64,000 nt of DNA from the NCBI RefSeq assembly GCF_011762045.1, contig NZ_JAASQS010000009.1, positions 124,001 through 188,000 of the forward strand, written 5' to 3'. Within the stretch, counting starts at the first letter, position 1. Each line of letters begins with the position of its first letter. Under the pieces are notes generated by a model. That model was not told the origin of the DNA, made no database searches, and saw only the letters and a program-made list of their open reading frames with translations. Positions 40,545 through 49,360 of this stretch are shown here, one piece after another. Source of the DNA: Rhizomicrobium electricum. Lineage in GTDB: Bacteria > Pseudomonadota > Alphaproteobacteria > Micropepsales > Micropepsaceae. The position numbers and the translations under genes are program-made.

Positions 40545-42554
40545 CTATACCCTTCGGCGCGGACGGGAGGGAACGTGCTTCGCAGCATGTCCGTGTTTCG
40601 CAGCATGTGGCCCTCGCGACGGTCCCGACGGAACCAGTTGCTGCTTGCCTGGCCCGATCAGATCGGCGCGGCCCATGGCGCGCAGAGCATCGCGCAGCAG
40701 CGGCCAGTTTTCGGGATCGTGATAGCGCAGGAACGCCTTGTGCAAGCGGCGCTGCTTGAGGCCCTTCACGGCATCGACCTTTTCCGACGCGCCGCGGCGC
40801 ACGGGGCGCAGCGGATTGAAGCCAGTGTGATACATCGCGGTCGACAGTGCCATTGGCGCCGCAAGGTAAGTCTGCACCTGATCGGGGCGGAAGTTGTTCT
40901 TCTTCAGCCACAGCGCCAGATTCAGCATGTCCTCGTCGGTGGTACCGGGATGGGCGGCGATGAAATACGGGATCAGGAAATAGTTTTTTCCCGCCGCCTT
41001 CGCCGCCGCATCGAACATCTCCTTGAAGCGCTCGTAGGCACCGATGCCGGGCTTCATCATCTTCGACAACGGACCGGGCTCGGTGTGCTCGGGCGCGATC
41101 TTGAGATAGCCGCCGACGTGATGGGTGACGAGTTCCTTGATGTATTCCGGACTTCTCACCGCGAGATCGTAGCGCACGCCTGAGGCCACCATCACCTTCT
41201 TGATGCCGGGGATCGCCCTCGCCTTGCGGTACAGCACGATCAGTGCGTCGTGGCTGGTGTTGAGGTTCTTGCAGACATCGGGGAAGACGCAAGACGGACG
41301 GCGGCACAGCGCTTCGGTCTCGCGGTCCTTGCACGCCATGCGGTACATGTTGGCGGTCGGGCCCCCGATGTCGGAAATGACGCCGGTAAAGCCTTCGGTC
41401 TTGTCGCGCACTTTCTCGATTTCGCGCAGCACCGAGCCTTCCGAGCGCGACTGGATGATGCGGCCCTCGTGCTCGGTGATCGAACAGAAGGAACAGCCGC
41501 CGAAACAGCCGCGCATGATGGTGACCGAGTTGCGGATCATCTCCCAGGCGGGAATGCGGGCCCCCTGATACGCGGGATGGGGGCTGCGCGCATAAGGCAG
41601 CTCATATACGTAATCCATTTCTTCCGATGTCAGAGGAATGGGCGGCGGTGTCAACCAGACATCGCGGTTGCCGTGGCGCTGGACCAAGGGATGCGCATTG
41701 CCGGGATTGGCTTCCTTGTGCAGCACGCGCGAAGTCCGCGCGTAGGCTTCCGGATCGGCCGACACCTGCTCGTAGGATGGCAGGCGGACGACGACCTTGT
41801 CGCCGGGTATGCGGCCTTCGTCGGAGCTATCCAGATCGTCGGCGTGGGCTTCGGTCCAACCTTCGGGAAACTTCGAGCGCGGGAAGGCGACGCCGCGCAC
41901 ATCGGAGAAATCCTGATCGAAGCCATTGGCGGCGACGCGATGGGCCATTTCCACCAATGCCCGCTCGGCATTGCCGTACAAAAGCAGCTCGGCTTTGGAA
42001 TCGAGCAGGATCGAGCGGCGCACTTTGTCGGACCAGTAATCGTAATGGGCGATGCGCCGGAGCGACGCCTCGATGCCGCCGATTACCACCGGCACGCCGG
42101 CGAACGCTTCCTGACACCGCTGCGCATAGACGATCACCGCACGATCGGGACGTTTGCCGCCCTCGCCGTTCGGCGTGTAGGCATCGTCGTGGCGCAAGCG
42201 CCGGTCCGACGTGTAGCGGTTGACCATCGAATCCATGTTCCCGGCGGTGACGCCGAAGAACAGTCTCGGCCGCCCCAGCGCGCGGAACGGTTCCGCCGAA
42301 TGCCAATCGGGCTGCGAAATGATGCCGACGCGGAACCCCTGCGCCTCGAGCAACCGCCCGATGATCGCCATACCAAAACTCGGATGATCGATGTAAGCGT
42401 CGCCGGTGACGACGATCACATCGCACGCGTCCCAGCCGAGTGCCTCCATTTCCGCCCGCGACATCGGCAGAAACGGCGCCGGTTTCTCTTCCCGGAATTT
42501 CCCGTAAGACGAAAGGGGCTTTGGCGTGTGCTCCATCCGGCTTTGATGGCCCAT
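40545..42554 (-). CDS. YgiQ-family radical SAM protein
   Basis: A 669-residue protein nearly colinear with E. coli YgiQ. The N-terminal cobalamin-binding-like domain has [35 protein letters not shown] and [13 protein letters not shown]; the radical SAM centre has [18 protein letters not shown] (CxxxCxxC) and the remainder includes [36 protein letters not shown]. The C-terminal DUF3362 region is followed by a His/Lys-rich tail. The biochemical role is not established. Start choice is uncertain: GTG 42578, abutting the GH28 stop codon, and ATG 42536 are alternatives; none has a good Shine-Dalgarno. Confidence 0.92.
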   Translation of the reverse strand: MGHQSRMEHTPKPLSSYGKFREEKPAPFLPMSRAEMEALGWDACDVIVVTGDAYIDHPSFGMAIIGRLLEAQGFRVGIISQPDWHSAEPFRALGRPRLFFGVTAGNMDSMVNRYTSDRRLRHDDAYTPNGEGGKRPDRAVIVYAQRCQEAFAGVPVVIGGIEASLRRIAHYDYWSDKVRRSILLDSKAELLLYGNAERALVEMAHRVAANGFDQDFSDVRGVAFPRSKFPEGWTEAHADDLDSSDEGRIPGDKVVVRLPSYEQVSADPEAYARTSRVLHKEANPGNAHPLVQRHGNRDVWLTPPPIPLTSEEMDYVYELPYARSPHPAYQGARIPAWEMIRNSVTIMRGCFGGCSFCSITEHEGRIIQSRSEGSVLREIEKVRDKTEGFTGVISDIGGPTANMYRMACKDRETEALCRRPSCVFPDVCKNLNTSHDALIVLYRKARAIPGIKKVMVASGVRYDLAVRSPEYIKELVTHHVGGYLKIAPEHTEPGPLSKMMKPGIGAYERFKEMFDAAAKAAGKNYFLIPYFIAAHPGTTDEDMLNLALWLKKNNFRPDQVQTYLAAPMALSTAMYHTGFNPLRPVRRGASEKVDAVKGLKQRRLHKAFLRYHDPENWPLLRDALRAMGRADLIGPGKQQLVPSGPSRGPHAAKHGHAAKHVPSRPRRRV

Positions 42555-42578
42555 TCGCGGCGGAATGGAAAGAGGCAC

Positions 42579-43970
42579 CTATTCCGGCCAGGGAACAAAC
42601 CGGCCGGCGCAGCTCGTTGGTGTGCCGTTGGAAGGCGCGCCCTTCACCGTCGCGTCGGTACCCGCGGGCAGCGTCAGGTTGCTGCCGCCCTTGCCGTAAA
42701 TCACGTCAGCATGGGTGAACTTGTAGGTGTATTTGGCAGCATCGGTGACGAACACGCCGTCGAGGGTCGCCTCGGCGCGATGGGCTTCGTCATAACCGGA
42801 GAACATGAACTCGCCGCCGCCCGACACCGCGACGTTCTTGAACGTGATGTCTTTGTAGACCGGCGGGAAATCGCCGCGCGACGCGCCGTCGGAGCCATAC
42901 GAACCGGTGAGCTGGATCGGATGCGGCGAATTCCTGATGCAGACGTTTTCATAGGTGATGTCGTGCACCAGTCCGCCGCGATTGCCGGCCGACTTGATGC
43001 GCAGGCCGTTGTCGGTGCCGTCGAGCGTCAGATCGGTGACGAGCACATGCGAGACGCCGCCTTGCGTGCCCGAGCCGATCGACATGCCGTGGCCGTAATA
43101 GAAATGGTTGTGGCTGACGGTCATGTTGGTGAGCCCACCGCCGTCGCCCTTGATCGCGATATTGTCGTCGCCGGTGCGGATAGAACTGTGGGTGACGGTG
43201 ATGTTCCTGGCGCCGTTGCCGGGATCGATGCCGTCGGTGTTGTGCGCCAGCGGCCGGGCCTCGTGCGTAAACCGCTGCGGCGTCTCGACCTTCACGCCCC
43301 AAACCGTGAATCCATCGCCGCCCGAATAGACGACGTGGAAGTTCGGCGAGTTCTTCAGGGTGATGCGATAGAGCGTGAAGTCGTCGGCGTGATTGGCCAC
43401 CACCAGACGCGGCAGGATCTGTCCGCCTTTGCCGCCCGCCGCCAAATCCCAGGCCGAAACCGTCTTGCCGGGAATGGTCACGCCGCCGCGGCCGTCGATC
43501 ACGCCATCGCCCATGATGCCCGCGCCCGCTGCGCGATCGATCGCGATCAACGGCTTGCAGCCTTTGCCCTTGGGCTCAACCGCACCGCAGCTTCCCGGCT
43601 TGACGGCGTACTGGCTGAAATCGAGCGAACCGAACAAGGTCGCGCCCTTGTCGACCAGCAGCGTCACGCCCGCACGCAAGGTCAGCGGACCGGAGACGAA
43701 CGCATCCGCCTTGCCGTTCGAGCGCAGCGCCACCGATTTGCCTTTCGGACAGGCGTCGATGGCACTCTGGATGCGGCCGGTGTCGAGCTTGGATTCATCG
43801 GCGGCCGCGAGGCTGCGATACGGGCCATCGGCGACGGAACTCAGCTTGGCAGCGACCACGGTGCAGACCGGCGGGATGACCGGCTCCGTCACGGCGCGCG
43901 CATCTTGCGCGGCCGCCGAAGCAGCCAGCGACACCGACGTCAACAGCAATGCGGAAGCAAATCTGGACAC
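42579..43970 (-). CDS. secreted GH28 polygalacturonase-family glycoside hydrolase
   Basis: A 463-residue right-handed beta-helix enzyme. After a signal peptide (SRFASALLLTSVSLAASAAAQ) the GH28 catalytic motifs appear in order: HNTDGID (NTD), TGDDNIAIK (DD), YGHGMSIGS (GHG) and GLRIKS (RIK). It hydrolyses galacturonan or a related pectin side chain. The GTG at 43970 is favoured because AAGGA lies nine bases before it and it puts the signal peptide at the start; ATG 44006 is twelve codons upstream. The stop TAG directly abuts a possible GTG start of the YgiQ gene, so they share a transcript. Four cysteines may form disulfides. Confidence 0.9.
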   Translation of the reverse strand: MSRFASALLLTSVSLAASAAAQDARAVTEPVIPPVCTVVAAKLSSVADGPYRSLAAADESKLDTGRIQSAIDACPKGKSVALRSNGKADAFVSGPLTLRAGVTLLVDKGATLFGSLDFSQYAVKPGSCGAVEPKGKGCKPLIAIDRAAGAGIMGDGVIDGRGGVTIPGKTVSAWDLAAGGKGGQILPRLVVANHADDFTLYRITLKNSPNFHVVYSGGDGFTVWGVKVETPQRFTHEARPLAHNTDGIDPGNGARNITVTHSSIRTGDDNIAIKGDGGGLTNMTVSHNHFYYGHGMSIGSGTQGGVSHVLVTDLTLDGTDNGLRIKSAGNRGGLVHDITYENVCIRNSPHPIQLTGSYGSDGASRGDFPPVYKDITFKNVAVSGGGEFMFSGYDEAHRAEATLDGVFVTDAAKYTYKFTHADVIYGKGGSNLTLPAGTDATVKGAPSNGTPTSCAGRFVPWPE

Positions 43971-44090
43971 GACGAATGATCCTTGAAAGTCATTGAACGC
44001 GATCATCGCTTTTCGCCGTCGCGCAAAGTTGTGGCGTTCCGGTGCAGAATAGAGCTTTCCGCAGACCGTCAAAAGGCGCAGCCTGGACGC

Positions 44091-44747
44091 ATGCCCTGGA
44101 CCGAGATCGACACCGCGCGATTGCCGGACGGCGACGTGATGACGTTGCGCCGCAACGGCGAAGCATTCGAGATCCGCGTCGGGCTTTACGAATTGATGTC
44201 GAGCCGCAATCCGGTGTCGGAACGCGCCATGGCGGCACTGGTCGTTTCGCGGTTGGAGCGGCCGATAGGACACGCGCTGATCGGCGGGCTCGGGCTCGGC
44301 TACACGGTGCGCGCGCTGCTCGATGCGGCGCCGCTGGCCTGCATCACCGTCGCCGAACTGGTGTCCAAAGTGGTGGACTGGAACCGCGGACCGCTGGCCG
44401 GCCTCGCCGGACGGCCGCTGGACGATGCGCGCGTGTCGGTGTTCGCGGGCGATGTCGTCGAGGCATTGCACGCCAACCCGCGCGGGTTCGATGTCATCCT
44501 GATGGATGTCGACAACGGGCCGGAAGCGGTGATGTTCGACGGCAACCGGCCGCTGTATGCCGCGGACGGGCTGGCGCTGGTTCTAGCCGCGCTGGCGCCG
44601 GGCGGAATCGCCTGTTTCTGGGCGGCGGACCCGTCGCCGGGGTTTGAGCGCCTGCTGGCGGGCGCGCTGGCCACCTCGGAACGGCACGATATCGCGGTCG
44701 AAGGCCGCATCGGCCACACCCTCTATCTGGTGCGACAGGACGGCTGA
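44091..44747 (+). CDS. spermidine synthase-like methyltransferase-fold protein
   Basis: A 218-residue protein with a spermine/spermidine synthase-like Rossmann fold. Motifs are LIGGLGLGYTVRALLDA (nucleotide loop), ITVAELVSKVVDWN (acidic beta2), ARVSVFAGDVVEAL and FDVILMDVDNGPEAVMF (catalytic-loop position). The N-terminal region is short, lacking the usual beta-hairpin tetramerisation domain, as in the many uncharacterised homologues. The YDAILLDVDNGP-type motif is typical of them. Aminopropyltransferase activity is unproven. It diverges from the GH28 gene and is followed by tRNA-Glu. Confidence 0.8.
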   Translation: MPWTEIDTARLPDGDVMTLRRNGEAFEIRVGLYELMSSRNPVSERAMAALVVSRLERPIGHALIGGLGLGYTVRALLDAAPLACITVAELVSKVVDWNRGPLAGLAGRPLDDARVSVFAGDVVEALHANPRGFDVILMDVDNGPEAVMFDGNRPLYAADGLALVLAALAPGGIACFWAADPSPGFERLLAGALATSERHDIAVEGRIGHTLYLVRQDG

Positions 44748-44779
44748 GCGGCGCCGCCAAAATGCCCTGCTTCCGGCGC

Positions 44780-44808
44780 TTGCAAACCGGCGCGGCGGCC
44801 TATATAGC
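44780..44808 (+). promoter_or_regulatory. putative promoter of tRNA-Glu
   Basis: TTGCAA (44780-44785) and TATAGC (44803-44808) are separated by exactly 17 bases, with a GC-rich discriminator. Predicted start near 44815, about 28 bases before the tRNA. Confidence 0.6.
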
Positions 44809-44842
44809 CCCGTCCTCCGCGGGGAAACCCGAGGAACCGGCA

Positions 44843-44917
44843 GCGCCCTTCGTCTATCGGTTAGGACTCAAGATTTTCAATCTTGCAAGAGGAGTTCGAC
44901 TCTCCTAGGGCGCGCCA
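44843..44917 (+). tRNA. tRNA-Glu (TTC)
   Basis: Acceptor GCGCCCT/AGGGCGC, discriminator G, encoded CCA, anticodon stem CAAGA/TCTTG with loop TTTTCAA and anticodon TTC at 44876-44878, T-arm GGAGTTCGACTCTCC. Length 75. Confidence 0.97.
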
Positions 44918-44920
44918 ATC

Positions 44921-44950
44921 ACCCGCCATTTCGGCGGGTTTTTCTTTTTT
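44921..44950 (+). terminator. intrinsic terminator of tRNA-Glu
   Basis: ACCCGCC (44921-44927) pairs with GGCGGGT (44933-44939) around five bases, followed by TTTTTCTTTTTT. It begins three bases after the tRNA CCA. Confidence 0.92.
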
Positions 44951-44959
44951 ACCAACAAC

Positions 44960-46714
44960 TTACGGGGCAGCCGCGGCCGCATCGTCGAGGTGTAGTTGTA
45001 CCCGCGCTTGGCCGTTCCATTCTTCGGCGCGGAGGCGGCCGACGGCGTGGATATTGGCGCCGCGGGACTTGAGCAGCGCGTCTCCCAGCGGGGTTTCGGC
45101 CACACGGAAGGCAATGGCATCAAGGCGAGCACCGTCACCGCCGACAAGCCGCAGGCGGACATGACCTCTGCCGACCACATCGGCGAACCCCACCCGGACA
45201 TCGGGAATGGCCAGCAGCGGCTCGGGATTGCCCGAACCGTACGGCCCCGCCAGTTGCAGATCGCGCGCCAAGCCGAGCGTCGCCCCGCCAGGCGAGACGG
45301 TCGCATCGATCGCCAGCGGCACGTCGGCAATGGGACCGCCTTTGGCGAACGCTTCGGACAAGAAGAGACGGAACGGTTCCACCTGGGCCGGGGTGAGGCC
45401 GAAGCCCGCCGCCATAGCGTGGCCGCCGCCGGACTCGATCACGCCGGACTCGTGCGCCGCGCGCACCATCACCCCGACATTCGCTCCCGGCACCGAACGC
45501 GCCGAGCCGCGGCCCAATCCGCCCTCGAACCCGGCCACGAAGGCAGGCTTGCCGAAACGTTCTTTGAGCCGTCCGGCGACGATGCCGACGACACCCGGAT
45601 GCCAGCCTTCGCCCGCGACCAGCACGAACGGACTCGCCTCCTGCTGCGCCGCCAGCGCGGTCGCTTCATCGAGGATCATCTTCTCGATCGCCTGCCGCTC
45701 GCGATTGTGGGTGTCGAGCGCGAGCGCGTGTTCTTCGGCCATCGCCGCGTCGAACGTGGTCAAGAGATCGACGCCGAGACTGCACCGCCCTACCCGTCCG
45801 CCGGCGTTGATACGCGGTCCGAACACGAAGCCGAGGGTGTAGGGCGTGAACGGCGGCGCCACGTCGGCAATGCGGGCCAGAGCCTTGAGACCGGGCCGCT
45901 CCAGATGTCCGAGCCGCGCCAACCCGGCCCGAACGAACGCCCGGTTGACGCCGGTCAGCGGGACCACATCGCACACCGTGGCAAGGCCGACGAGATCGAC
46001 GGCATCCATCAAATTCGGCTCGGGATGCTTGGCGTAAAACCCGGCCTGGCGCAGAGCGCGGTTGAGCGCCACCAGGAACAGGAACGTGATCCCGGCGGCG
46101 CAAAGATGGCCGAGGCCGGAGTCGTCGCCGCCCGCATTGGGATTGACCTGCACCAGCGCCGGCACGACGTGTTCGCTGGCGTGATGATCGAGCACGACGA
46201 CATCGAGCCCCGCCTCATGCGCCGCCTTGAGCGCGACGTGCGCGCCCGCTCCGCAATCGACGGTGACGACCAGCGAAATGCCTTCGGCCTTCAGCTTCAA
46301 CAAGGCCGCGGAATTGGGGCCGTAGCCTTCGGTGAGGCGGTCGGGAACGTAAACTCGCGGCGGTTCGCGAACGGCGGCCAGAAAGCCGACCATCAGCGCG
46401 GCGGAACACGAACCGTCGACATCGTAATCGCCGAACACCGCGATCTTCTCGCCGGTCTTGAGCGCCGCCACCACGCGGGCGACCGCCTCGTCCATGTGCT
46501 TCAGCACGCACGGTTCGGGCAACAACCGCTTCAGTGTCGGATTGAGGTAATCCATCGCCGCGTCGCGTTCGACGCCGCGCGACGCCAGCAGCCGCGCAAT
46601 CACCGCCGGAATCTGGTGATCGAGCTGGATGCCGCGAGCGAGATCCTCGTCGCAGCTTGCGAGTTCCCAGCGGCGGCCGGAAAAGGAGTTTTCGACGTGC
46701 ATGGCTTCAGACAT
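44960..46714 (-). CDS. recJ: single-stranded-DNA-specific exonuclease RecJ
   Basis: A 584-residue DHH-family 5'-3' exonuclease for recombination, mismatch and base-excision repair. DHH motifs: I VFGDYDVDGSCSAALM, II VTVDCGAGAHVAL, III VVLDHHASEHVVPAL, and IV GLATVCDVVPLTGVNR; the DHHA1 domain has SGGGHAMAAGF, and a C-terminal OB-like domain follows (VRLRLVGGDGARLDAIAFR). ATG 46714 begins MSEAMHVENSFSGRRW, the usual alphaproteobacterial start. In many relatives recJ adjoins glpX and hom; here three small genes and a repeat are placed between. Confidence 0.95.
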   Translation of the reverse strand: MSEAMHVENSFSGRRWELASCDEDLARGIQLDHQIPAVIARLLASRGVERDAAMDYLNPTLKRLLPEPCVLKHMDEAVARVVAALKTGEKIAVFGDYDVDGSCSAALMVGFLAAVREPPRVYVPDRLTEGYGPNSAALLKLKAEGISLVVTVDCGAGAHVALKAAHEAGLDVVVLDHHASEHVVPALVQVNPNAGGDDSGLGHLCAAGITFLFLVALNRALRQAGFYAKHPEPNLMDAVDLVGLATVCDVVPLTGVNRAFVRAGLARLGHLERPGLKALARIADVAPPFTPYTLGFVFGPRINAGGRVGRCSLGVDLLTTFDAAMAEEHALALDTHNRERQAIEKMILDEATALAAQQEASPFVLVAGEGWHPGVVGIVAGRLKERFGKPAFVAGFEGGLGRGSARSVPGANVGVMVRAAHESGVIESGGGHAMAAGFGLTPAQVEPFRLFLSEAFAKGGPIADVPLAIDATVSPGGATLGLARDLQLAGPYGSGNPEPLLAIPDVRVGFADVVGRGHVRLRLVGGDGARLDAIAFRVAETPLGDALLKSRGANIHAVGRLRAEEWNGQARVQLHLDDAAAAAP

Positions 46715-46824
46715 GGGGCGATTCGCCTTGAGACGGCCAGTGGTACCGTGAAAACACGAACACCAACGACAATTTTCCCCGCCAGTTACGCTTGTATCCC
46801 AATACAACCAAGTCAAATCCGGCT

Positions 46825-47226
46825 ATGCTGACTCGCATGGAACAGACCGACGGCGACGGCCGTACGCCTCTCTTCTATGCGGTGGCAAAAGACGACGCCA
46901 ACCGGGTCCGGACGCTGCTAGAAGCCGGCGCCAACGTCAATGTCCGCGACAAGAACGGCGAAACGCCCCTGCATCTCGCCGCCAAGGACTTCCGGCTCGC
47001 CGCGGCGGCGATGTTGCTCGCTTACGGCGCCAAGGTCGATGCCCAGGACAATCAAGGCAACACGCCGCTGTTTCGCGCCGTGTTCGAATCCCGCGGCCGC
47101 GGCGAGATGATCCAACAGCTGTTGAGCGCGGGCGCCGACAAGACGCTGCTCAATCGCTACGGCGTTTCGCCGGAAATGGCGGCGCGCAGCATCACCAATT
47201 ACGACGTGGCGCGGCATTTCAAGTGA
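46825..47226 (+). CDS. ankyrin-repeat protein
   Basis: A 133-residue cytoplasmic protein made of about four ankyrin repeats: DGRTPLFYAVAKDDANRVRTLLEAGANVN, then DKNGETPLHLAAKDFRLAAAAMLLAYGAKVD, DNQGNTPLFRAVFE with QQLLSAGADKTL, and NRYGVSPEMAARSITNYDVARHF (each given only in part). TPLH/TPLF helix caps are conserved. Such proteins bind partner proteins; the partner is unknown. ATG 46837 is an alternative start. The gene diverges from recJ and overlaps the 3' end of the HGR-type gene by eight bases. Confidence 0.82.
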   Translation: MLTRMEQTDGDGRTPLFYAVAKDDANRVRTLLEAGANVNVRDKNGETPLHLAAKDFRLAAAAMLLAYGAKVDAQDNQGNTPLFRAVFESRGRGEMIQQLLSAGADKTLLNRYGVSPEMAARSITNYDVARHFK

Positions 47227-47422
47227 CGGTGTCCCCGGCACGCGACCTCTCGCAGCCGTATTCGGTCCACAGTAACGCTTGCGCAATTGCGCGCCGCGCG
47301 GCGGCCACACGCGCCCGTACGGCCCGGCGGCGGGCCTTGGTGGCGCCACTGTAGCGACCGTGGATCAGCCGGTTGCTGTTTCCCTTCGGAGCGCCGCGCG
47401 GTTTTCCGGTTCGCTTGCCCAA
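47219..47422 (-). CDS. small basic HGR-motif protein, phage/mobile-element type
   Basis: A 67-residue, strongly basic protein. Its N-terminal part KPRGAPKGNSNRLIHGRYS is the GAPxGNxNxxxHGxYS motif seen in many small proteins of Alphaproteobacteria and in phage terminase-associated proteins; a basic helix follows (ATKARRRAVRARVAAARRAI). The start is uncertain: TTG 47422 has GAGG five bases upstream, while GTG 47455 would overlap the upstream gene. Function unknown, DNA binding plausible. It is seven bases downstream of the hypothetical gene at 47430, so both are one unit. Confidence 0.5.
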   Translation of the reverse strand: MGKRTGKPRGAPKGNSNRLIHGRYSGATKARRRAVRARVAAARRAIAQALLWTEYGCERSRAGDTVT

Positions 47423-47429
47423 TTGAACC

Positions 47430-47846
47430 TCACTTTTCGGCAGGGGTACCCCCACCGTCCTTACAATGACAGGCGATCGTCTTGGCGATCGCTTCGTCGA
47501 GCGAGTCCTGCGACGGGATCGCATCTTCGACGGTCTGCGGTTTGGCGACCGGGCGGCTCGGCGGCGGCCAGATGTCTCCATGCAGCACATTGATGTTATG
47601 GCTGGAACGGCCGCGGATCTTGGCAATGGCGTTGCCGAGTTCGGCACTGACCGCCAACAACCTCACGGCATCGTTCACCGCCGCGGAGCGCTTGTGGCCG
47701 AACTCGTCGAGGCTGCGGCCATTGCTCTCATCGAACTTGCGGACTTCGGCAAACGAACTGCCGACGGCAGCCAGGGTTTCAGCCAGTTCGGCTTCCAGAA
47801 GCGAAACGGCGTCGCTCTTAGGATCGGAAAGAGGTTGATTGGTCAT
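47430..47846 (-). CDS. hypothetical protein paired with the HGR-motif protein
   Basis: A 138-residue protein, not recognised. It is predicted helical: SVLLEAELAETLAAVG-like region (about residues 18-35), KRSAAVNDAVRLLAVSAELGNAIAKI (about 55-85), then a Trp/Pro-containing segment GDIWPPPSRPVAKPQ and an acidic helix with CHCKDGG near the end. GAGGAGCCC lies before ATG 47846, a good Shine-Dalgarno. Together with the HGR gene it forms a two-gene accessory unit between recJ and glpX. Confidence 0.6.
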   Translation of the reverse strand: MTNQPLSDPKSDAVSLLEAELAETLAAVGSSFAEVRKFDESNGRSLDEFGHKRSAAVNDAVRLLAVSAELGNAIAKIRGRSSHNINVLHGDIWPPPSRPVAKPQTVEDAIPSQDSLDEAIAKTIACHCKDGGGTPAEK

Positions 47847-48047
47847 GGGCTCCTCGTGTTTCGGAGCCATAGAATCTAAGCCCGTTTTCGCGCAGGGGGA
47901 TAGATTTTGCCGATTATTTTTGATGCCGCGATGAAAGCGCAAACGCATCATCGCGATAGCGGACGTGCGTTGGCGAGTGCCGGTGTGGGATAGACATTTT
48001 CGTGCGCCACACTGCCCGGTTCGTGGCCGAAGAAATTCACGCGGAGG

Positions 48048-48306
48048 CTTTTCTGCCCCACGCGGGCGCACCAGTTTTGCGCTGGCACTCAGAACGCGGG
48101 GGGAAGTGCTGAGCGCAGCGAAGCAAAGGGGGGATCGCTCTTGCGCGGGATAAGCCCCCCTTTGTCATCCTGCGCCTACGCGCAGGATGACACTTCCCCC
48201 CACGGTCCTAGTGCCGGTGTGAAAAGCCTCGCGCCCGTGGAGGGCAGAAAAGAGGGCGCGCGCATGGGGCAGAAAAGAAAAGCGCGCCCGCGTGGGGCAG
48301 AAAAGA
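48048..48306. repeat. palindromic intergenic repeat element, copy 2, with extra terminal motifs
   Basis: Edges CTTTTCTGCCCCACGCGGGC (48048) and CCCGTGGAGGGCAGAAAAG (to 48252) and the inner GGGGGGAAGTG / CACTTCCCCCC plus CACGGTCCTAGTGCC match copy 1 at 14536-14714. The centre differs and includes ATCCTGCGC/GCGCAGGAT, another palindrome. The terminal GGGCAGAAAAG motif recurs at 48266-48276 and 48296-48306. Region 47847-48337 otherwise contains no gene. Confidence 0.7.
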
Positions 48307-48337
48307 AGGCCGCGGGCGCGTCCGGAATGACAGCGTG

Positions 48338-49303
48338 TTATCGCGTCGCCCTTCTGCGCGGGTGTTTCGCGGTGATCCAGCGGACGGTGCCGGAGGTCGA
48401 GCGCATTACCACGCTGTGGGTGACGATATAGTCCGGCGTGCGGTGGATGCCTTGCAGCATGGCGCCGTTGGTGACGCCGGTGGCGGCGAAGATCACGTCG
48501 CCGCTGGCCAGTTCTTTCAGGCCGTACTTGCGCTCGAGATCGGTGATGCCCCATTTGGCGGCGCGTTCGCGCTCGGCGTCGTCGCGGAAAACCAGCCTGC
48601 CCTGCATCTGGCCGCCGAGGCAGCGCAAAGCCGATGCCGCCAAAACGCCTTCCGGCGCCCCGCCGCGGCCGACATAAATGTCGATATCGGTTTCGGACGG
48701 CGATGTGGTGGCGATGATGCCGGCGACGTCGCCGTCGGTAATCAGGCGCACGGCCGCACCGACGCTGCGGATCGCGGCGATATGGGTTTCGTGGCGCGGA
48801 CGGTCGAGCACCAGCGCGGTGATCTCGCGCGGATGCACGCCCTTCGCGCGCGCCACGGCGAGAATGTTTTCTTCGATCGGAGCATCGAGATCGATGGTGT
48901 TCTCGGCATAGCCGGGACCGACCGCGATCTTGTCCATGTAGACGTCGGGCGCGTTGAGCAGCGTGCCGGGCTCGGCGATCGCCAGCACCGCCAGCGCGTT
49001 GGGCAGCGCCTTCGCGGTCAGTGCCGTGCCTTCGAGCGGATCGAGTGCGATGTCGACGGCAATGCCGCCGGTACCGACCTTCTCGCCGATATAAAGCATC
49101 GGCGCTTCGTCGCGCTCGCCTTCGCCGATCACCACCGTTCCGGTGATGGGCAGAAAATTGAAGGCGCGGCGCATCGCTTCCACCGCGGCGTGATCGGCGG
49201 CGTGTTCGTCGCCGCGTCCGATCTGATCGGCCACTGCCGCGGCAGCCGCCTCCGTTACCCGCACTGCTTCCAGCGCGAAGGCACGGTCCAACCAATTCGA
49301 CAA
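48338..49303 (-). CDS. glpX: class II fructose-1,6-bisphosphatase
   Basis: A 321-residue GlpX phosphatase for gluconeogenesis. The metal/phosphate-binding signatures are TVVIGEGERDEAPML and the Li+-sensitive-phosphatase motif DIALDPLEGTAL; others are ITDGDVAGIIAT, GRGGAPEGVLAASALRCLGG and the late ATGVTNGAMLQG. The start codon is TTG at 49303, supported by GGGAG eight bases upstream; no ATG fits the conserved MSNWLDRAFALEAVRVTEAAA beginning. It follows hom by 57 bases on the same strand and is probably co-transcribed with it. Confidence 0.94.
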   Translation of the reverse strand: MSNWLDRAFALEAVRVTEAAAAAVADQIGRGDEHAADHAAVEAMRRAFNFLPITGTVVIGEGERDEAPMLYIGEKVGTGGIAVDIALDPLEGTALTAKALPNALAVLAIAEPGTLLNAPDVYMDKIAVGPGYAENTIDLDAPIEENILAVARAKGVHPREITALVLDRPRHETHIAAIRSVGAAVRLITDGDVAGIIATTSPSETDIDIYVGRGGAPEGVLAASALRCLGGQMQGRLVFRDDAERERAAKWGITDLERKYGLKELASGDVIFAATGVTNGAMLQGIHRTPDYIVTHSVVMRSTSGTVRWITAKHPRRRATR

Positions 49304-49360
49304 GCCATAACTCCCGTCATAGGCAGCGCCGATGAAGGCACTGCGTGTGTCGGCGGAGAG

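Noticed and set aside
41250-43979. Open frame of 909 codons on the plus strand
   Set aside because: Antisense to YgiQ and GH28, both with complete catalytic motifs.
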